From assembly GCA_028876035.1 (NCBI GenBank), contig JAGWTK010000046.1, forward strand, positions 1-15,389: a stretch of DNA of 15,389 bases, written 5' to 3'. The notes below the pieces were generated by a model, which was not told the DNA's origin, did no database searches, and saw only the letters and a list, made by a program, of their open reading frames with translations. A program made the position numbers and the translations under genes. The stretch is from Bacteroidota bacterium (GTDB taxonomy: Bacteria > Bacteroidota > Bacteroidia > Chitinophagales > Chitinophagaceae). Shown here piece by piece: positions 1 to 6,759 of this stretch; position 1 is the first letter of the stretch, and each line of letters begins with the position of its first letter.

Positions 1-138
1 CACATTAGCACATTAGCACATTAGCACATTAGCACATTAGCACATTAGCACATTAGCACATTAGCACATTAGCACATTAGCACATTAGCACATTAGCACA
101 TTAGCACATTAGCACATTAGCACATTAGCACATTAGCA
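1..138. repeat. Perfect 8-bp tandem repeat (CACATTAG), 17 copies
   Basis: The unit CACATTAG repeats 17 times without a single mismatch from base 1 to 136, followed by two more bases of the unit, and the array runs off the left edge so its full length is unknown. Because 8 is not a multiple of 3, TAG occurs in all three plus-strand frames every 24 bp, so no translation can pass through on that strand. The minus-strand unit CTAATGTG likewise carries TAA in every frame. The array ends one base before the start codon of the helicase gene, so any change in copy number would alter the helicase leader. Perfect identity suggests recent expansion by slippage. An assembly artefact at a contig end is the main alternative. 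Confidence 0.95.
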
Positions 139-139
139 G

Positions 140-2329
140 ATGGCTTTAACGGACGAATCGAATGCGCATTTCGCGCTCGCTGCAAAGTTTATTACAGAAA
201 CCAACCGATCGCTGTTTCTCACTGGAAAAGCGGGAACCGGTAAGACCAGCTTTCTGCGTCATATCCGTACTGTTTGCACAAAGAAAATGGTCGTACTCGC
301 CCCCACAGGGGTGGCTGCCATCAATGCGTCCGGCGTGACGATTCATTCGTTTTTCCAATTGCCTTCCGGCGCGTTTGTCCCTGATCTGAACGAATTATCA
401 GTGACAGACAGACAATACTTCTTTGACCGATTAAGCCTACAGCGCCAGGTTCGGCTCTCCGCCGAAAAACGAAAACTGATCGAGGCCTTGGAACTGCTGG
501 TCATCGACGAAGTGAGCATGTTAAGGGCCGATTTGCTGGACGCGATCGACTTTACCTGCCGCCTGGTACGCCGAAAACCAGGTATTGCTTTTGGTGGTTT
601 GCAACTATTATTGATCGGTGATCTGTTCCAGCTTCCGCCCGTCACCAAGGGAAATGAATGGAATGTTCTCTCGAGGCGGCTGACAAGCCCCTTCTTCTTC
701 AGCGCAAACTGCCTTGTAGGTTATCCATTGGTTTCCATCGAACTGCAAAAGGTATACCGACAAAACGACCCGGCCTTTGTTGATATGCTCAACCGAATCC
801 GCGACAACAACCCATCCGAATCGGACATGCAGCTGCTCAAAACGAGGTGGCAACCAGGCTTTCGGTCACACATTTCAGAAGGTTACGTAACGCTTTGCGC
901 CCATAATAAAAGAGCAGACAACCTGAACGCTGCTATCCTCAGCTCACTTCCGGGAAAAGCATTCATTTTTAATGGATCGCTCTCGGGCGATTTTTCTGCG
1001 CATGCCCTTCCTACTGATTTGCACCTCTCGCTCAAAGAAGGCGCGCAGGTGATGTTCATAAAGAATGATACGGGTGGTAGCCGAAAGTATTTTAATGGCC
1101 GGCTGGCAATTGTTTTGAAAATAAAGGACTCCACCATTATTGTACAAGCCTGCGATAACCAGGAAGAACTCGAGGTAGAGAAAGAAACCTGGCGAAATAT
1201 CCGGTACATTTTCAATAACGCGTCTGATACAGTGGAAGAGGAGGTCACCGGAAGTTATACCCAGTTCCCGCTCCGGCTCGCCTGGGCCATTACCATCCAC
1301 AAAAGCCAGGGCCTCACTTTCGAACGCGCCGTAGTGGATGCCGAACACGCATTTACGCCCGGCCAGGTATATGTTGCATTGAGTCGTTGTACATCGCTGG
1401 AAGGACTGGTGCTGCTATCCGAAATTCCCAGAAAGGCAATCATTACTGACCAAAGAGTCATCCGGTTTGCCAAAGAACAACCCGGGGCTGAACTGCTCGG
1501 CGAACTTCTTGATTTCGCAAGAATCGAATACCAGCGCGAAAACCAACAAACAGTATTCTCCTTTCAAAACATTCATGAAAAGCTACAGGAATGTCTCCGG
1601 CTCCTGGCTACCGGCAAAAAATCATCCGAAGTTGCTACCTGTTGCCAGGGCCTTTGCCAAACTGCCCGGGAACTCGAAAGAACAGCAGCCAGCTTTCGTC
1701 TGCAGCTGATGAACCAAACCCGGGAGCAAATCGAAACCGAAGCAAGTAAACAACGCCTGGAAAAAGCAGCTGCCTGGTTTTCTATCGCTATTACGAACCG
1801 GCTCTTGCGGCCTGTTGAAGAACTCATCGAATCAACAGGCACCCGAAAAGCAGCACGCAAACAGGTGGAGCTGATGGGAGACCTCATCAACCTGTTCCGC
1901 CAAAAGCTTCGGGCACTCCATAGCTTTGGCGGCGATATGCCGGCCGAACCCAATACAGCTATACAAAGCACCGCACAATCATCGGCACAACGAAAAACCC
2001 GTCAGCCCAAACCTCCAAAGGGTCATTCACAAAAAGAAAGCCTCGCGCTTTTTCGCAAAGGAATGTCAGTTGCCGAGATAGCCCGTCATCGTGCGCTGGC
2101 TGAATCAACCATCGCCAATCACCTCGGCGTTTTTATTGAATCAGGTGAACTACCTGTTCAGGATCTGTTACCAGCGCTAACACTTGAACGTATCCTCTTT
2201 CAAATGGAACAAGGTAACGTTACCTTGAATGCTATTAAGGACGCAATGGACATCGAAATTACATTCACGGATATCCGGTTTGCTATTCAGCATCATCGCT
2301 GGAATCAGAAGCAAAAAGTTAACGCGTAG
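140..2329 (+). CDS. PIF1-like (superfamily 1B) DNA helicase with C-terminal helix-turn-helix region
   Basis: This 729-residue protein should be an ATP-driven 5'-3' DNA helicase of the PIF1/RecD-like group, acting in the cytoplasm on DNA. The helicase core covers roughly residues 10-430. It shows Walker A GKAGTGKT (29-36), Walker B LLVIDEVSM (119-127), the PIF1-type motif GDLFQLPP (160-167), VYRQ (205-208), an AWAITIHKSQGLTF block (381-394) and the terminal VYVALSRCTSLEGL block (410-423). Residues 470-600 look helical, 600-630 are a polar linker, and 630-680 (KGMSVAEIARHRALAESTIA) fit a winged or helix-turn-helix DNA-binding domain of the kind often fused to such helicases in Bacteroidota. The ATG at 140 is well fixed: an in-frame TAG lies at 134-136, two codons upstream, and the next methionine (residue 50) falls after Walker A. 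No Shine-Dalgarno sequence is visible because the tandem repeat abuts the start. It appears monocistronic. The helicase call is firm; its role (repair, R-loop or G-quadruplex removal) is not determined. Confidence 0.93.
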   Translation: MALTDESNAHFALAAKFITETNRSLFLTGKAGTGKTSFLRHIRTVCTKKMVVLAPTGVAAINASGVTIHSFFQLPSGAFVPDLNELSVTDRQYFFDRLSLQRQVRLSAEKRKLIEALELLVIDEVSMLRADLLDAIDFTCRLVRRKPGIAFGGLQLLLIGDLFQLPPVTKGNEWNVLSRRLTSPFFFSANCLVGYPLVSIELQKVYRQNDPAFVDMLNRIRDNNPSESDMQLLKTRWQPGFRSHISEGYVTLCAHNKRADNLNAAILSSLPGKAFIFNGSLSGDFSAHALPTDLHLSLKEGAQVMFIKNDTGGSRKYFNGRLAIVLKIKDSTIIVQACDNQEELEVEKETWRNIRYIFNNASDTVEEEVTGSYTQFPLRLAWAITIHKSQGLTFERAVVDAEHAFTPGQVYVALSRCTSLEGLVLLSEIPRKAIITDQRVIRFAKEQPGAELLGELLDFARIEYQRENQQTVFSFQNIHEKLQECLRLLATGKKSSEVATCCQGLCQTARELERTAASFRLQLMNQTREQIETEASKQRLEKAAAWFSIAITNRLLRPVEELIESTGTRKAARKQVELMGDLINLFRQKLRALHSFGGDMPAEPNTAIQSTAQSSAQRKTRQPKPPKGHSQKESLALFRKGMSVAEIARHRALAESTIANHLGVFIESGELPVQDLLPALTLERILFQMEQGNVTLNAIKDAMDIEITFTDIRFAIQHHRWNQKQKVNA

Positions 2330-2355
2330 TTATGCACGATACGTACAGGTCATTG

Positions 2356-2392
2356 TGTATAAGTTTTTTTATACATTACTGTTTGTATACAA
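2356..2392. promoter_or_regulatory. Paired inverted repeats upstream of the SET/ATP-grasp genes (possible operator)
   Basis: The spacer contains TGTATAA at 2356-2362 and its inverse TTATACA at 2369-2375, then the perfect palindrome TTGTATACAA at 2383-2392. All are built from the same TGTAT/ATACA half-site, and the two dyad centres (2365.5 and 2387.5) are 22 bp apart, about two helical turns. That arrangement fits an operator bound by two dimers on one DNA face. The T-run inside the first dyad (2364-2370) also allows a weak, AT-only hairpin ending the helicase transcript. The palindromes are seen directly; binding by a regulator is inference. Confidence 0.4.
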
Positions 2393-2463
2393 TAGTTTGT
2401 TATTTTTAATTACGACAAGATTCCCTGTTAACTTTTCATTTCCTTTTACACTTATTCTAACCT

Positions 2464-2471
2464 CAAGTTTG
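2464..2471 (+). promoter_or_regulatory. Candidate Bacteroidota -7 element before the SET gene
   Basis: CAAGTTTG matches seven of the eight positions of the Bacteroidota -7 consensus TAnnTTTG and sits ten bases before the SET start codon, which would give a very short leader. No convincing TTG-type -33 element lies at the expected distance. The spacer is otherwise AT-rich (2330-2481) and carries the inverted repeats listed separately. This is weak evidence. Confidence 0.25.
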
Positions 2472-2481
2472 TAAAACCCGC

Positions 2482-2985
2482 ATGACAACAAAATCATCTC
2501 CCGCACAAGCGCTCCGCCTCGTGAGCAACAATGGTTTTGCAGAAGTTTGGAAAAATGAAATCAACGGACAACAATCGCTGCACGCAACCCGGTCCTTTTT
2601 GCCCGGCGATGTAATTTGTTCTTTCCATGCAGGAACCATTTCATCAGTCGTAACCTACTTAACTGTTCAGGTCGACGATGAAAAGCATATTACCCTGCAA
2701 CCGGAATTCCTTCAGTACATCAACCACAGTTGCTCGCCTTCTGTGTTTTTCGATACAAGTCTTATGCAGCTCGTTTGCCTTTCAGAAATTCAGCCCGGCG
2801 ACGAGTTCACCTTTTTTTATCCGTCTACCGAATGGGAAATGGTACAGCCATTCACCTGCTACTGCGGTTCGGCCAACTGCCTTACCACTATCAAAGGTGC
2901 ATCGCACATTAGCGACGAAGTACTGAGCGAATACAGGCTTACCGATTTTATAAAACGCAAGCTTTCCCACCGGCGGCAGTATTAA
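2482..2985 (+). CDS. Free-standing SET-domain protein (probable protein lysine methyltransferase)
   Basis: The 167-residue protein is essentially one SET plus post-SET unit. SET enzymes transfer a methyl group from S-adenosylmethionine to lysine side chains of proteins. Diagnostic parts are QYINHSCSPS (79-87), containing the Asn-His pair of the cofactor-binding pseudoknot; GDEFTFFYPS (106-115), where Tyr113 takes the place of the catalytic tyrosine of the usual GEELTFDY; and the post-SET CYCGSANC (126-133), whose cysteines with Cys84 would bind zinc. The C-terminus is basic (KRKLSHRRQY). There is no signal peptide, so it is cytoplasmic. It lies 11 bp upstream of an ATP-grasp gene and two genes upstream of a fusion carrying a second SET domain with the same post-SET pattern, so they probably share a transcript. 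Substrate unknown. The family is clear; activity is likely because the key residues are present. Confidence 0.88.
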   Translation: MTTKSSPAQALRLVSNNGFAEVWKNEINGQQSLHATRSFLPGDVICSFHAGTISSVVTYLTVQVDDEKHITLQPEFLQYINHSCSPSVFFDTSLMQLVCLSEIQPGDEFTFFYPSTEWEMVQPFTCYCGSANCLTTIKGASHISDEVLSEYRLTDFIKRKLSHRRQY

Positions 2986-2996
2986 CGAAACCGTTT

Positions 2997-4163
2997 ATGT
3001 CCGCACAGGAAAAGAAATACACTGCTCCACAACAGCGTAAAGTTTGGGTACTGGCCCCTTACCTTCAGACCGGCGACGCCAACGTTGACTATTACTACGA
3101 CTTCTCCCAAAGCATACAGGAGTACACAAAGACTTTCAGGGAACTTAACATGGAATGGGTTTGGCAACCTGTAACCATGCAAAACTACCGCGACGTAATT
3201 GATATGATTGAAATGGATGAGCAGGCCTCCCTCATCCTAAATCTTTGCGATGGCGACGAAATCAACGGAACACCCGGCATTTCCGTTTTACGCTACCTGC
3301 ACCAGAAGAAAATGATTTACACTGGCGCCAGCGAACGGTTCTATGATGTAACCACTTCCAAGATCATCATGAAGCGGGCCTTCGACGAAGCCGGCATCGC
3401 TACGCCCGCCTGGAGGGAAATTCCTGAAAATGATCCCCGGCTGGATAGGATTTTTGATGATCTCGGCAAACCGATTATTGTAAAGCCTGCCGTTTCCGGT
3501 GGCAGTATGGGCGTAGGCATAAAATCCGTAGTAAGCGATATCCCCTCTCTGCAGCAACAACTAAAAGTATTGTTTGATGGCTATCGCGGCTGGAGCCTTA
3601 CCGCGGGCGGCGTTATCGCCGAAGAATACATTAACGGACCGGAGTTTACTACGTTTATCGTGGGTGATGCCGACAAAAGAAATAAAGCTATTATTTATCC
3701 GCCTGTTGAAAGGGTGTTTCACCCGGCCCTGCCCGACAACGAACGCTTTCTGTCCTTCGATCGTCTCTGGGAAACCTATGACGAAGAAACACCCCTGCCC
3801 AATAACGAACCTTTCTATACCTACCATCGTCCACAGGAAGAACTCGTGAAATCCATTACGCAACTTAGCTGGGATGCATATGTAGCCGTAGCCGGCAAAG
3901 GCTATGGCCGGATTGATTTGAGAATGGATAAAAACAGCGGTCGTCTTGTTGTACTCGAAGTAAACGCGCAATGTGGTATCAGCGAAGATGAAGACTACAC
4001 TTCCATCGGCGCTATCCTGCGGTTATCAAACACTGGTTTTAGCCAGATGGTGGCCGCCATCCTTGAAAATGCCATCGCCCGGACAAGAATTCGCAAACCT
4101 GCCGTTGCCGGTGCCAAATCGCAAACCATTAAAAAAACAAAACGCCTCGTCAAACAAGGATAG
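2997..4163 (+). CDS. ATP-grasp ligase resembling D-alanine-D-alanine ligase
   Basis: This 388-residue protein has the ATP-grasp fold of D-Ala-D-Ala ligase-like enzymes, which activate a carboxylate as an acyl phosphate and couple it to an amine. The N-terminal domain (15-115) includes LILNLCDG (79-86), as in Ddl relatives. The ATP-binding lysine and glycine loop are IVKPAVSGGSMGVG (161-174). AEEYINGPEFTTF (208-220) supplies the adenine-contacting acidic residues, and the magnesium ligands are Asp307 (GRIDLR) with Glu321 and Asn323 (LEVNAQ). It is unlikely to be the housekeeping Ddl, because it sits between SET-domain genes and is longer, with an inserted stretch around 240-285. The last 23 residues (366-388) are strongly basic and look disordered, like a histone tail. 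It is 11 bp after the SET gene and 50 bp before the paralogous ATP-grasp-SET fusion. True substrates cannot be read from sequence. Confidence 0.87.
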   Translation: MSAQEKKYTAPQQRKVWVLAPYLQTGDANVDYYYDFSQSIQEYTKTFRELNMEWVWQPVTMQNYRDVIDMIEMDEQASLILNLCDGDEINGTPGISVLRYLHQKKMIYTGASERFYDVTTSKIIMKRAFDEAGIATPAWREIPENDPRLDRIFDDLGKPIIVKPAVSGGSMGVGIKSVVSDIPSLQQQLKVLFDGYRGWSLTAGGVIAEEYINGPEFTTFIVGDADKRNKAIIYPPVERVFHPALPDNERFLSFDRLWETYDEETPLPNNEPFYTYHRPQEELVKSITQLSWDAYVAVAGKGYGRIDLRMDKNSGRLVVLEVNAQCGISEDEDYTSIGAILRLSNTGFSQMVAAILENAIARTRIRKPAVAGAKSQTIKKTKRLVKQG

Positions 4164-4213
4164 CCATTGTTGACGCCGCGCCCACCCACCAAACGCTCAC
4201 CAATATTTGATGT

Positions 4214-5650
4214 ATGAAAGTATGTGTGCTGCAGCCCGACTATTCAAGTTCCGGGGTCGATTATAAAAACTATGATCCGCCAAGAGACCTCGCCCCCTTG
4301 CTGCCAGGCGATACTGTCGACACGGTATTCCTGAGTAAACTCCATACTTACCGCCAGCTGAAAGAACTGAAAAATAAAGGTTACGATATTTTCGTCAATC
4401 TCTGCGAAGGTTATCTCGAATGGGATGTTCCTTCCATCGACGTCGTGTACACCCTGGAACTACTCAACCTTCCCCATACAGGTCCGAATTCAGTCTTATA
4501 TGATCCGCCAAAAGAGTTAATGAAATATGTAGCCTATACAGAAGGCGTTCAAACACCCGCCTACGTACTGGTGGAAAATATGGACGATGTAGAAACTGCC
4601 ATCGAACAACTCCGCTTCCCGCTCTTTGTTAAACCAGCAAAGGCCGGCGATAGCCTCGGAGTAGACGAACATTCCCTGGTAAAAAACAAACAGGAACTCA
4701 AACAAAAAGTAGCAGAGATCATTCATGAATACGAACAACTGCTGGTAGAAGAGTATATCAAAGGCCGCGAGTTCACCGTGTTGATAGCAGCCGATCCACA
4801 GGACCCAAAGTCCTGCACCGTCTTTAAACCCATCGAATTCGTATTTCCAAAAGGAAACCAGTTCAAAACCTACGCGCTAAAAACATCCGAACTCCACCCG
4901 AATAGCAATATCCCCTGCAAGGATCCTGTTATCGACGAACAGTTGCGCAATGCAGCCCGCCGCATCTTCCGCAGTTTCGGCGGTGTAGGTTATGCGCGTA
5001 TGGACTTTCGCCGCAACGACAAAGGCGAACTTTTCTTCCTCGAAGTCAATTTTACCTGCTCGGTCTTCTACACCAATGGCTACGAAGGCTCAGCCGATTA
5101 TATCCTCCAACACGACGGTATCGGGCAGGCCGGATTTTTGAAACATATTATCGCTGAAGGGATTGCGCGACATGCCCGAAAACAACCCAAATACCAGATG
5201 CGCGGCAATGCCATCGCCGGATTTGGCATCTATGCCAGCCAAAAAATACTGCGTAATGAGTTGGTTTTCATGGGTGAGCAGCGGCCCCAGCGCCTGGTCA
5301 CCCGCCGCTACGTTGAACAAAACTGGAGCCCCGAGGAAAAAGAAATCTTCCGGCACTATGCCTACCCTGTGAGCAATGAAGTATTTTTGCTCTGGGACGA
5401 TAACCCCTCAGGCTGGGCTCCACAAAATCACAGCTGCGACCCAAATACAGCATACCAGGGTCTAAATATCATCGCTCTCCGGGATATCGAAAAAGCGGAG
5501 GAACTTACCCTCGACTACGCCGCCTTCCTGGACGATCAGCACATGGAGCCCTTTCACTGCCGCTGCGGTGCTGCTAACTGCAGGGGACTGATCACGGGGA
5601 AACCACTGAACTCGGTTACCCTTCGTGAACAGGCTATCGTCGGAGCTTAA
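4214..5650 (+). CDS. ATP-grasp ligase fused to a C-terminal SET domain
   Basis: This 478-residue protein joins two enzyme modules. Residues 1-315 form a D-Ala-D-Ala-ligase-like ATP-grasp unit: FVNLCEGY (60-67), FVKPAKAGDSLGV (138-150) with ATP-binding Lys140, LLVEEYIKGREFTV (176-189), and magnesium ligands Asp264 (ARMDFR), Glu277 and Asn279 (LEVNFT). Residues 326-465 form a SET plus post-SET unit: GNAIAGFGIYAS (331-342), PQNHSCDPNTAY (403-414), EELTLDYAAF (429-438) with Tyr435 in the catalytic position, and zinc-binding CRCGAANCRG (449-458). Both sets of active-site residues look intact, so the chain could ligate and methylate. The ATP-grasp half is paralogous to the preceding gene and the SET half to the gene before that. 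The ATG at 4214 is chosen because it opens directly into the KVCVLQPDY strand; an overlapping ATG at 4210 is out of frame. No signal peptide, so cytoplasmic. Substrate unknown. Confidence 0.9.
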   Translation: MKVCVLQPDYSSSGVDYKNYDPPRDLAPLLPGDTVDTVFLSKLHTYRQLKELKNKGYDIFVNLCEGYLEWDVPSIDVVYTLELLNLPHTGPNSVLYDPPKELMKYVAYTEGVQTPAYVLVENMDDVETAIEQLRFPLFVKPAKAGDSLGVDEHSLVKNKQELKQKVAEIIHEYEQLLVEEYIKGREFTVLIAADPQDPKSCTVFKPIEFVFPKGNQFKTYALKTSELHPNSNIPCKDPVIDEQLRNAARRIFRSFGGVGYARMDFRRNDKGELFFLEVNFTCSVFYTNGYEGSADYILQHDGIGQAGFLKHIIAEGIARHARKQPKYQMRGNAIAGFGIYASQKILRNELVFMGEQRPQRLVTRRYVEQNWSPEEKEIFRHYAYPVSNEVFLLWDDNPSGWAPQNHSCDPNTAYQGLNIIALRDIEKAEELTLDYAAFLDDQHMEPFHCRCGAANCRGLITGKPLNSVTLREQAIVGA

Positions 5651-5736
5651 ACGGACTCCTTTTCTTCCGGTCATACTAACCCATTTGGTTCTGCCACGGG
5701 CGCTTTCGGGCACCCGGGGATTTTATTGAACATTGT

Positions 5737-6678
5737 ATGAACCTGGAACCTATGTCACGATTTGAACTCTTAAGGAAGATTATCACGCGCCACCGCGGTC
5801 AGCTGGTATTGACGTATGTGCTGTTTGCACTTGAAATGACCGGAACATTGCTCCGGCCTTTTTTTCTCGGCGAAGCGGTCAACGATCTCGTGCGCGGAAG
5901 CTATCGCGGATTACTGGTCTTGTCGGGCGTTCACGTGGCCTGGCTGATCATCGGAACCATACGCCATCGTTATGATACACGAACCTATTCGGCCATCTAC
6001 ACTTCTTTGGTAACCCGTTTCCTTGCCCGGCGGTTTGGTCAGAAAGACGTCAGCAAACTGAGTGCGCACTCCAACCTGGCCCGCGAGTTTGTCGACTTTC
6101 TCGAATATGACCTCATCTACGTAATGGAAGCCTTCTACAATCTTGCAGGGTCACTTGTGTTGTTGTGCTTTTACGATAGCAGTATCGTGGGCATCTGCCT
6201 ACTCATCCTGCTGCCGGTATCTGTTATCAGCTATTTTTATGGCCGCAAGATGAAGCGATTGAACCGTGCGAAAAACGATGAGCTCGAAAAACAAGTAGAC
6301 ATCATTTCAACGGGTAATATCCATACCATTCGCCAGCATTACAGCCAGCTTCGCAAATGGCAGATTCGCATCTCCGACCAGGAAGCCTGGAACTTCGGAT
6401 TTATGGAGCTGATGGTAATGGTAGTGATCGGTGCCTCGCTCTTGCTCAGCACCAAAGCTCATGCACCCGGGGTATTAGCAGGCGATCTGATTGGTATCTA
6501 TACCTATATCTTGAAATTTGTTTCGGGACTGGATACTATTCCTTACACGGTTCAACGACTCAGTTCCCTCACAGATATTACCCGACGTATTGAAATTGAA
6601 GCGGAAGATTTCCCCGAAGATGGTGGCATAACACCCATCCAGCCGCGTAGTATTGGCTACCAGCGCGCCTCTGCTTAA
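5737..6678 (+). CDS. ABC-transporter six-helix membrane domain protein without an ATPase domain
   Basis: The 313-residue protein resembles the membrane half of an ABC exporter. Likely transmembrane helices are at about 22-44, 57-75, 128-146, 149-168, 221-238 and 246-264, with long cytoplasmic extensions between helices 2-3 and 4-5 (for example 170-215, rich in Lys/Arg/Glu), as in exporter-type domains. The chain ends about 50 residues after helix 6. There is no Walker A, signature or Walker B motif, and none is encoded immediately downstream, so this is not a full half-transporter. Stand-alone six-helix ABC membrane proteins exist as a family; whether they borrow an ATPase or act without one is not known from sequence. 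It follows the ATP-grasp-SET gene by 86 bp on the same strand and a hairpin lies downstream, so it may be the last gene of that operon. Start may be the ATG at 5737 or at 5752. Confidence 0.8.
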   Translation: MNLEPMSRFELLRKIITRHRGQLVLTYVLFALEMTGTLLRPFFLGEAVNDLVRGSYRGLLVLSGVHVAWLIIGTIRHRYDTRTYSAIYTSLVTRFLARRFGQKDVSKLSAHSNLAREFVDFLEYDLIYVMEAFYNLAGSLVLLCFYDSSIVGICLLILLPVSVISYFYGRKMKRLNRAKNDELEKQVDIISTGNIHTIRQHYSQLRKWQIRISDQEAWNFGFMELMVMVVIGASLLLSTKAHAPGVLAGDLIGIYTYILKFVSGLDTIPYTVQRLSSLTDITRRIEIEAEDFPEDGGITPIQPRSIGYQRASA

Positions 6679-6708
6679 CAAAAGATGAACAACCTTTTAT
6701 CCCAAAAC

Positions 6709-6733
6709 GCGGTCTTTCCCGAGACCGCTTTCT
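6709..6733 (+). terminator. Hairpin after the ABC membrane-domain gene (likely intrinsic terminator)
   Basis: GCGGTCT (6709-6715) pairs with AGACCGC (6722-6728) around a six-base loop and is followed by TTTCT. The stem is short but GC-rich. It lies about 30 bp after the ABC-domain stop codon and before the next promoter-like motif, so it would close the SET/ATP-grasp transcript. Confidence 0.6.
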
Positions 6734-6751
6734 AATTTTATAGCACTAAAA
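6733..6751 (+). promoter_or_regulatory. Promoter-like -7 motif and start region for the YtxH-like gene
   Basis: TAATTTTA (6733-6740) matches seven of eight positions of the Bacteroidota -7 consensus TAnnTTTG. It is followed by TAGCACTAAAA, which is repeated exactly upstream of the next gene (7108-7118). The start codon is at 6760. No clear TTG-type -33 element is seen. Confidence 0.5.
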
Positions 6752-6759
6752 TCATTTTT

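Noticed and set aside
1..138. Tandem repeat as a CRISPR array
   Set aside because: The units are 8 bp and contiguous with no spacers, and there are no cas genes in the window.
2229..2474. Open frame of 81 codons covering the helicase end and the spacer
   Set aside because: More than a third overlaps the helicase gene in another frame, the rest is low-complexity AT-rich translation, and it crosses the palindromes.
2905..2913. Copy of the octamer (CACATTAGC) inside the SET gene, as a possible recombination or seeding site
   Set aside because: A single short match within coding sequence is expected by chance at a low but real rate and nothing else marks the site.
2997..5650. ATP-grasp genes plus cyanophycinase-like gene as a cyanophycin system
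   Set aside because: Cyanophycin synthetase carries an ATP-grasp domain joined to a Mur-ligase-like domain. Neither ligase here has the Mur-like part, and the hydrolase is exported and distant.
5651..5736. Terminator or precursor-peptide gene between the ATP-grasp-SET gene and the ABC-domain gene
   Set aside because: The GC-rich stretch around 5695-5720 has only a short CCCGGG self-match and direct repeats, with no stem plus T-run and no plausible small reading frame.
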